Below, in pieces: positions 56,690 to 64,000 of a stretch of DNA of 64,000 nt. The notes beneath the pieces are model-generated. The model had not been told where the DNA came from. It saw only the letters and a program-made list of their open reading frames with translations, and made no database searches. Every line of letters starts with the position of its first letter. The stretch's first letter is position 1. The translations under genes were made by a program, and so were the position numbers. The stretch is from Macrocystis pyrifera (Eukaryota; Sar; Phaeophyceae; Laminariales; Laminariaceae), in NCBI GenBank assembly GCA_031763025.1, contig JASSKH010000026.1:3652240-3716239 (forward strand). The letters are read 5' to 3'.

Positions 56690-58085
56690 CCAACAACTAT
56701 TTCGCGGTACAGAGATCTCTAAGATCTTGTCAATCTGTGGTTTACTTGTTGTAATAAACAACCGACACGTTTTGTTTTGGCCAAGAGAGCGTCGTCAGCT
56801 TTCTGAATGATTGTTGGAGATCTCTCCCCGTTCATGTTTCGTTTTTCATTGGCCAACAGTCTTGTATTCAGCCCTGCAGCCCCAATTACATCTCAATTAT
56901 ATCGATCCCATTGCTGTGGTACTGGTGCGGGTGCTCGTGCCGTCTTCGTGTGCTGCTGCTGGATATATGTCCCCGCCGAGTACTATAATAAGTGGTACCG
57001 ATAGTCAACAAGTAGACCCTCAGCCTGAGCCAGACACAGCACTCTGGGTTTCCGTCTGTGCTGGTCCCGACTGGCCTCTCCCGTCACTCTCAACAACAAC
57101 TCACCTGCGACTTCACAAAAAAAGAGACAAGCAAACTGAGAACAGCGCTCGAATGCATTTTATCGAGGGCAATAACAGTTTTAGTATTATGGATATATAT
57201 ATTGTATATGTCCTCTATGTACATATGTGTACAAAGCATGCTGCGAGCCGAAGGGTTCCTCGGGATCTTGCCGTACAGCAGTTTTAGTATTATGGATATA
57301 TTTTATACGTCCTCTATGTACGTATGTGTAAAACTCATGCTGCGAGCCACCTGCGAGCCAAAGGGTCCCTATTTTTTTCCAAATTACATGCACGAAGACT
57401 AATATTAATATTAATAGTGTATGGCAGTGCAGGTCGTCAGCACTCTTCTTTTTATCTTTTTGAGCATCGTGCGTAGTGTGTTTAGACTACTGATAGCACT
57501 GTAGAGACGGAGATACGGCTCTTCTGTGTAATTCCGAGTTGAGGCGCCTTTGCTCCGGGCGGCGGTAGACAAGTGTTCGTGGCATGGTAGGCTCATCAGT
57601 AGCTCCATCCAGCTTCACACTTAGCACCATCTACTAGAGGCGCTCATCCCGCAACAAGATTCAAAAGTACTCCCTACTATTGCTGTTTCGATACCAGCAG
57701 CGAGATATTCTTCAATGACACCAGTACATGTGACATGTGACAACGAAAATATTGACAGCTGACAAATAGAGTCGTACATACATTGACAGCCCACCGCAAC
57801 ACTTTCCATGGTAGTCTCAACGAATAAAACACATCAACCAATTTACTACTCAGATTCCACATGCCTTTCCGAACACACTGGGCAGTTCGTCAGTGGTATG
57901 CGCCATGTCATGCTTGCTACCGATATCTCGTTGGGTCCATGTCCCTGGTCTTACATGGTGGCCCAGCATATTACAGCATGCGCTGGGCAAGTTTTCTAGC
58001 TTTGGTGTATAACTTGAAGTTTAAGTCAATCAGGGCGACACAGCCTACCCCCCCCGATTTTTTCTTGCGCGCATAGCAAGCGGCA
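56690..58085. other. No gene recognised
   Basis: It contains a two-unit tandem repeat (57174-57281 and 57282-57385) with AGTTTTAGTATTATGGATAT, CCTCTATGTAC and CATGCTGCGAGCC. The rest has no supported feature. Confidence 0.4.
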
Positions 58086-58086
58086 G

Positions 58087-58595
58087 TCCGTTGTAGTCCA
58101 GTGGTTAGGGTATTTGATTTTCACTGATCGGACCCGGGTTCGATTCTGGCGGGGGAGCCATGTTACGGGAAGCGACCCTATGCGCATCACGATTTTGTAC
58201 ACCTGTGTATTGTCCTATTATTGCCTGAGACATCCTATTAATACAATGCGTATAAGCGCGTATATCTACCTTCTACGGTCTGACCTGTTGGATGCTCCCT
58301 GGGATCAAGCAAAGCGTGGGGGTAGGTCAGGCGGGTGACTCAGGAGCGTGCAGATGAGGTTCCGAGCGTTGAGGCAAGTATTTCGTGCGTTCAGAGCGAG
58401 CGTTTCGTGCCAGGGGTTCACAAGTTCTCAGATTGGGTTCAAGTCCGTGCTTTCCAGTGATCGACATACCCAGCTCCCCAAGAGCCCCACGCACGTTTAG
58501 TCGATCCCCTTCTATGCTATCCTGGCGAGGTACTACAACTCCGGATTCACAAATAAAATGGTGGGATGTCCCCTGCTCGCCGTGACATTCCTCAA
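58087..58595 (+). mobile_element. SINE with tRNA-Glu-like head
   Basis: Positions 58087-58160 read like a tRNA-Glu: TCCGTTGTAGTCCAGTGGTT with an A box TAGTCCAGTGG (58094), a TTTTCAC anticodon loop and a B box GGTTCGATTCT (58137). The acceptor stem does not close (5' TCCGTTG, 3' GCGGGGGA), so it is not a tRNA gene. The body from 58163 matches 22690-23135. A pol III promoter with a repeated body is the definition of a SINE. Confidence 0.75.
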
Positions 58596-58957
58596 TTGAG
58601 GAGTTCTTATCTCACCCTCCCCAACCATGCTTGAGTCAACTGGATAGGTGAGAATGAGTTTTTTTCCTCGCCCGCAAGGGCATGCGTTTCATATATATAT
58701 TCGGAAAACACATAATTATTCAGGTCGCGCATAAGCACACACCCCACTCTAGCAGTTCCGGCAACACCGCGAAAAATGAAATCGTTGTTCAAACCTTAAC
58801 CCCCAGAAGAAACCAGCTCTTATTACGTGTACCGAATATTCGATGCATGTACCCCACGAACAAATTCGTCCGCCACGAAACCTTTCCGGTTGTTAACACA
58901 TTGATGAGAGCATGTAGCTTTCCCCAACGTACGTGTACCCCAGGTAACACGTATTAA
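58596..58957. other. No gene recognised
   Basis: Unassigned sequence between the SINE and the gypsy fragment. Confidence 0.3.
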
Positions 58958-60703
58958 CTACGCGCGCAGTGTTAAACCCAAGCAGCTCTGTAAATATTGG
59001 TTACTCACTCGAGTAGCCCAGCTAGACAGAAAAAACTGGCCCCGAGAAGTGCTCTCATATATACCGTACGACAGTAGTTGACTTGTATCTCTACATAATA
59101 ACGGCATCCAATCATATACTATCAGACAGGAGCCGTCGGCTACGGCATCCCAGCCAGGCAAGACCAAAATCGGTGGGGCAGCGAGCTCGGCGAGGATCTG
59201 GCATACGACAACTTCCATAGCCGGTGTGAAGACGTACTTGACCCCTTTCCGGAGAAGGGCGGTGAGAAGACGTATCCGATTAGACAGGTCGGGCAGGAAT
59301 TTGCGATAAACTCCTACGCCGCCCATCAGGGCGCGGACCTGCTTGAGGTTCTTGGGCATAGGCATTTTCATCAAAGCCGAACCTTTTTCCGCGTTGGGGC
59401 TGATACCCGCGGGCTAAATGAAGTGGCCCAGAAAATTGGCGTCCGTGGCGCCGAGGCGAGCCTTCGAGGGGGAGAGTTCGAGGTTGTGTCTGCGCAGGCG
59501 TTCGCAGAGGGCTCGTATCGTCTTGACGTGGGGCGTCGGGTCAGAGTCGAAAACGATCACATCATCAAGGTAGGCCGCCACTTGTGCCAGGCCTTTGATG
59601 ACTTCGTTAATCACTTTGACGAACCAGCCGGGCGAAGCGCTGCTGCCTTGGGGCATGACGAGCCACTCGTAGAGGCCCGTGGGAGAGCAAAACGCCGCGA
59701 GAGGGACGGTGTCCTTGTGCGCGGTAATCTGGTGGAACGAGGAGACCAAATCGAAGAGGGAAAACATCCGACCCTTCCCCAGGGAGTCGAGGACTTGGTC
59801 CACGCGAGGAATAGGCAGCTGGCTGAGGTTGCTGATCTGGTTGAGTTTCTTGTAGTTCACGGTGATCCGAACGCCTCCAGACTTCTTCGGGATGACCACC
59901 AGCAGGCTCGAGTACGGAGAAGTCGAGTGCTGGATCAGACCTGCAGCTAGGTACTGATCCAAGGTGGCCTCCACTTCCTTGGCCAGGATGGGATTGGTGC
60001 GGTGTGGCCTGGACGTGACAGGAGCGCTTCCTTCCGGGACCGAGATCACGAAAGGCGTCAACGAGCAGGAACAAAAAACAGACCTAGACTTCGAGAAAAC
60101 GTCAGGAAATTCGCAGAGAACGTCACCCAGCTGTTCGATGACCCCAGGGGTCCAGCCCGGGCCGTGGAAGCCAAAAGCCACCTCCCGCAGATGTGACGGC
60201 AAGCGTGCCCAGACGCGCAGGAACGAAGCGCGCCGTTCTGTGGTCAAACACTCAAGCAGTACAGGCGAGGGCGAGGCTGGAGGTGCGAGGGGGGGAAGCA
60301 GTAACTGCTGAGACCGGACACACCTCAGATTTTCCGGAAGGAGGGCTGGAGGCTCGGTTGTCCTGCTGCAAAACGTCCAGCGAGACGTTCAGCACTGGGG
60401 CATGGACGACTCCGAGGATATCCCCCGGCTCGAGAGCCGCCACTCCAAAGAGGGGAAGAACCTGTCGTCCGGAGGAGACGAAGTGTTACAGCGGTTCGGT
60501 GCAACAGGGCATTGCTAAGGTAGCCGTCGAGAGGCCCGATAGACAATGGATTGATGCCGAACGAGGAGGGTTGCCTTCAAGAGGATTGCCAGGGAGGCTG
60601 ACATGCGGAGCAAAGACAGGTTCCATGCCGAGCTGTCAGTCGACCTAACAAAAAGGGGACGATGATGAGAAATGCCCAGGGAAACACGCCTCCAGGAAGT
60701 CAA
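58958..60703 (-). pseudogene. Fragment of a related gypsy Pol (post-protease region, RT, start of RNase H)
   Basis: The main frame, 59414-60247 (277 codons), has the RT blocks VIPKKSGGVRITVNYKKLNQ, FSLFDLVSSFHQITAHKD, EWLVMPQGSSASPGWFVKV and YLDDVIVFD. A nonsense codon replaces Ser in FLGHxI-SPAG (TAG in ATT TAG CCC), and the same frame goes on as KMPMPKNLKQVRAL, VYRKFLPDLSNRIR and PPILVLPGWDAV to 58958. Upstream, 60252-60443 in another frame (AALEPGDILGVVHAP) matches the post-protease linker of the large element. It has no LTRs and ends mid RNase H. It is clearly homologous to, but distinct from, the 14.6-kb element. Confidence 0.9.
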
Positions 60704-61507
60704 ACCTCAGACAGAAAGGAGCGCGGATGGACACACAAGTTTTTCCCTGGCCAAGAGCAATCCAAATACTCTGAGACCCACCTAACGTCCTCAACACCGG
60801 GCCTGTCAATCAACGAGAGCGAGCGAAGGAGCTAGCATGGATCAGCAGCACTACAACCAGCACGTGGGGCCAACATGCCCGCAGGTCAGAACAGTTCCGT
60901 AGAGGTGCGATTTGTGGTGAACGCAAGCGAAGAGTGGACCCCAGGAGGTCGCTAGTGGCTATAAGACAGGTTACCACCACGAGGGGTATCGAGCTGCCTC
61001 CTAGCCGGCAAGAGAGGACCCCTGCGCAGAGAACGCATTTGAAACATGGTGTCTAGTCCGGGATCTGCGCGCCGCTTGTAGCGGTCGATAGGGCACTCTC
61101 CTCGCAGGATAGTGATGCAGGGTCCTCAAAGACCAACCTGCTCAACACTCGGCTTCACTTATTTTTATCTTTGTTCTTCTCTTGCTTTGACCGTTCACAA
61201 AACAAAACAAAACAAAACAAAAAAAAAAACACAAGAAAACCAAAAAGCCGTTCACACACAGGGTCCCTATGCATCACAACCTCAATCGTCCGACACCCAC
61301 AAGCCGGCAGGCGCCAAAGCCCCCACACATTTTACAGCAGCAGGGTTACCAAGCCTTCGGGTCGCCATCAGCAGCCCCTTGTTCTCAGTTGGTAGAGGAG
61401 CCCAGAGCTTCCTCGCGTCGAGGTCGCCCGATTACTGAGCACACAAGCAAGTATTGCCCCTATTAATAATATGATATAAGACTACACCATAGAACGAAAT
61501 ACCACAA
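60704..61507. other. No gene recognised; (AAAAC)n run
   Basis: It includes an AAAAC microsatellite at about 61198-61225. The rest is unassigned. Confidence 0.35.
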
Positions 61508-62345
61508 AAACAGACGTCTTGAGTACGCAACGCGTAGCTGAGCCCTTGCCTTGTCAAGGTAAGCGCCACTTCTAGCGTTGAGCCCACTGCCGTTGACAGG
61601 TTACGTGGTAGATGCATGAGGTTTGCCGAGCCCGTCGCCACATGAAGTAGTGCTGTACGGTACGCATGGTCTCAATTTGGCGGGAAACTACATTCAAAGT
61701 CACAGCAGTAAAAACAACATAAAAAAGAACACACCTTCTTCGAACAAAGCTACATTCAAAGCCACAGCAGTAACAACAACAAAGCACAGGACCACATAAT
61801 CAATCACACCATACCGCGCGATCAATTTCTTGAGTACGCAACGCGTAGCTGAGCCCTTGCTTTGTCAAGGTAGGCGCCACTTCTAGCGTCGTGCCGACTG
61901 CCGTGGACAGGTTAGGTGGTAGACGTTTGCCGAGCCCGTCGCCACATGAAGTAGTGCTGTACGGTACGCATGGTCTCAATTTGGCGGTAAATCACGCTCA
62001 AGCCACAGCAGTAACCACAAAATGAAATAATACCACACGACAGATCACACCGTACCGCAAGATCGACGTCTTGAGTACGCAATGCGTAGCTGAGCCCTGG
62101 CGTTGTCCAGGTAAGCGCCACGTCGAACGTCGAGCCCACCGCCGTTGATAGGTTGCGTGGTAGACGAACGAATACCGCCACGCGTAGCTGAGCCCTGGCG
62201 TTGTCCAGGTAAGCGCCACTTCAAACGTCGAGCCCACTGCCGTTGACAGGTTACGTGGTAGACGAACGAATTTCGCCGAGTCCGTCGCCGTTTAATTTCG
62301 TGCGGTACGGTACGCGTGGCCTCAATTCTGCGGTAAATCACACTC
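61508..62345. repeat. Satellite array with CGCGTAGCTGAGCCCTT units
   Basis: The block TTGAGTACGCAACGCGTAGCTGAGCCC to CCACATGAAGTAGTGCTGTACGG starts near 61518, 61830 and 62070, with a short unit at 62177. Units are about 312, 240 and 107 bp. No coding role. Confidence 0.85.
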
Positions 62346-62594
62346 AAGTCCATACCAAAACGGAATATAAAACAACCAACCAATGGTCAGCAATAAAATA
62401 ACACACACATCCAATATATTATATATTTATTATATGTGGCAAGAGCCGTGGCTACGCGAAGGTAACTCAACGAATTGTGATGAACACAAAGACTACCTCG
62501 TAGACCACACCACAGCGCAGGATGGAAGGAGGTCAGGGACGCCGCGTTGGGACCTCCGGCGGTAAGAGGAGACAGAGCGATGACATGGAGTAAG

Positions 62595-62775
62595 ACGGTG
62601 CTCCCGCAGCACACCCCCAACCTGCTGTCTCGTATGCCATCGCGCTCACACATCCGTCCTAACCAACCCCGCGCCCCCTCGATCAACCCCTTGTACGAGA
62701 TAAAGGGCGCCCGCAGCACACCCCCGACCTGCTGTCTTGTACGCCTCCACGCTCACCCGCTCAGGCCGCCAGTTG
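62595..62775. repeat. Two-unit repeat with CCGCAGCACACCCCC
   Basis: CCCGCAGCACACCCCCAACCTGCTGTC at 62603 and CCCGCAGCACACCCCCGACCTGCTGTC at 62710, about 107 bp apart. Confidence 0.7.
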
Positions 62776-62784
62776 TCTTCCAGG

Positions 62785-63790
62785 TTACATACGATATAAA
62801 TCAACTCGCACTTTGAAATTGATAATACATGGACGGAAAATAACACCCCCAGTAGTCCCCCCAGGCGTGACTCTCGCATTTTTTTTTTCATGCCGCACGA
62901 TAAGAATCAACTCGCATTTTGTAATTCATAATACATGAAGGAAATTAACACCCCCAGTAGCCCCCCCAGGCGGGACTCTCGCATTTTGTTTTTCATACCA
63001 CACGATAAAAATAAACCCGCATTTTGCAATTCATCATACATGAAGGAAATTAACACCCCCAGTAGTCCCCCCAGGCGTGACTCTCGCGTTTTTTTTTCCC
63101 ATGCTACACGATAAGAATCAACTCACATTTTTGAAACTCATAATACATGACGGAAATTAACACCCCCAGCAGTCCCCCCAGGCGTGACTCTCGCATTTTT
63201 TTTTTTTTTTTTTTTTTTTTCATGATACACGATAAGAATCAACTCGCACTTTGAGATTGATAATACATGAAGGAAATTAACACCCCCAGTAGTCCCCCCA
63301 GGCGTGACTCTCGCGTTTTTTTTTTCCTTTTTTTGTTTTTTGTTTTGTTTTTGTTTTTGTTTTTGTTTTTTTTTTTTTTCTTTTTCATCCATGCTACACG
63401 ATAAGAATCAACTCATATTTTTTTAAACTCATAATACATGACGGAAATTAACACCCCCAGCAGTCCCCCAGGCGTGACTCTCGCATTTTTTTTTTCATGA
63501 TACACGATAAGAATCAACTCGCACTTTGAAATTGATAATACATGAAGGAAATTAACACCCCCAGTAGTCCCCCCAGGCGTGACTCTCGCAATTTGTTTTT
63601 TCATACCACACCATACAAATCAACCCGCATTTTGAAATTCATAATACATGAAGGAAATTAACACCCCCAGTAGTCCCCCCAGGCGTGACTCTCGCGTTTT
63701 TTTTTTTTTCGTGCTACACGATAGGAATCAACTCACATTTTGACATTCACGATAAATTAACACCCCCAGGAGCACCCCCAGGCGGCCCGA
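62785..63790. repeat. Satellite array of nine units, about 105 bp
   Basis: Units carry TTAACACCCCCAGTAGTCC, CCCAGGCGTGACTCTCGC, a variable T-tract, CACGATAAGAATCAACTCGC and AATACATGAAGGAAA. Starts lie near 62841, 62946, 63051, 63158, 63278, 63449, 63553, 63659 and 63757. T-tract length explains the spacing differences. Confidence 0.93.
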
Positions 63791-63860
63791 CGTTAACCAG
63801 TATCACACCCCCCTTCTCCCATATACCGTCCGCCGTATACACTCCCATAGCGCCGGCGCA

Positions 63861-64000
63861 ATGGCCTCCCGAATACCATCAGGGGCTTCATCTGCCCCTG
63901 CAGCAGCCGCCCCAACAGGCGGTGCTAGCCCCGCTGCCGCAGGGCCAGCCACCCCTACCCCCCGGGCCGCTTCCGGGCCCTCAGGCGGGCCAGGTCTGGC
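63861..64000 (+). CDS. Start of an Ala/Pro/Gly-rich reading frame, runs off the window
   Basis: ATG at 63861 in context GCGCAATGGCC opens MASRIPSGASSAPAAAAP and stays open to the window end (46 codons) in GC-rich sequence right after an AT-rich satellite. A Pro/Ala/Ser-rich N-terminus of this kind is common in Gag proteins but not diagnostic. Function unknown. Confidence 0.4.
   Translation, partial: MASRIPSGASSAPAAAAPTGGASPAAAGPATPTPRAASGPSGGPGL

Noticed and set aside
61375..61440. tRNA-like CTCAGTTGGTAGAG
   Set aside because: A-box-like only; no proper B box or stems at tRNA spacing.
62785..63790. CRISPR-like array of about 105-bp spaced repeats
   Set aside because: Whole units repeat, spacers are not unique, the T-tracts vary, and the DNA is eukaryotic. 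It is a satellite.

Overview
This is eukaryotic nuclear DNA. It is gene-poor and full of repeats, with GT-AG introns, LTR retrotransposons, a tRNA-derived SINE and many tandem arrays. No operons, bacterial signals, rRNA or intact tRNA genes were seen. The host cannot be named from the sequence. The loose intron-rich layout and element types would suit an alga such as a brown alga, but that is a guess.

Positions 1-14671 (+ strand) hold one host gene, scattered as nine short exons in introns of 0.7-3.5 kb. I rebuilt it from splice sites, reading-frame phase and protein motifs. The visible part is 405 codons and all exon phases agree. It reads: extracellular-looking segment, one transmembrane helix, basic juxtamembrane stretch, a degenerate WW domain, a proline-rich linker and two good WW domains, the last ending beside the stop codon. 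Its 5' end was not found. The introns hold low-complexity arrays and short dispersed repeats.

Positions 14672-24019 are mostly repeats: two arrays dense in CATGG, a tRNA-like sequence, a headless copy of the SINE body and a tandem array. Two weak exon candidates are flagged.

Positions 24020-30596 (- strand) are a complete Ty1/copia-type element. It has 278-bp LTRs (5 differences by eye), 5-bp target duplications, and Gag, protease, integrase, RT and RNase H. It is broken by two nonsense codons, about four frameshifts and an in-frame deletion of RT motif A.

Positions 30602-41939 are AT-richer repeat DNA: a 428-bp satellite, several direct-repeat families, microsatellites and one unrecognised, interrupted reading frame.

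Positions 41944-56537 (- strand) are a 14.6-kb Ty3/gypsy element with 262-bp LTRs (6 differences by eye) and a CCGG target duplication. Its Gag region is very large and repeat-rich. Gag and Pol share a frame and are separated by one UGA. Pol contains a well-preserved NADAR (YbiA-like) domain upstream of the protease, then RT, RNase H, integrase, a chromodomain and a C-terminal Tudor-like segment. The NADAR domain in a retroelement polyprotein is the most unusual feature of the window.

Positions 56538-64000 hold a tRNA-Glu-headed SINE, a decayed fragment of a related gypsy element (58958-60703), two satellite arrays, and the start of an Ala/Pro-rich reading frame that leaves the window at 63861.
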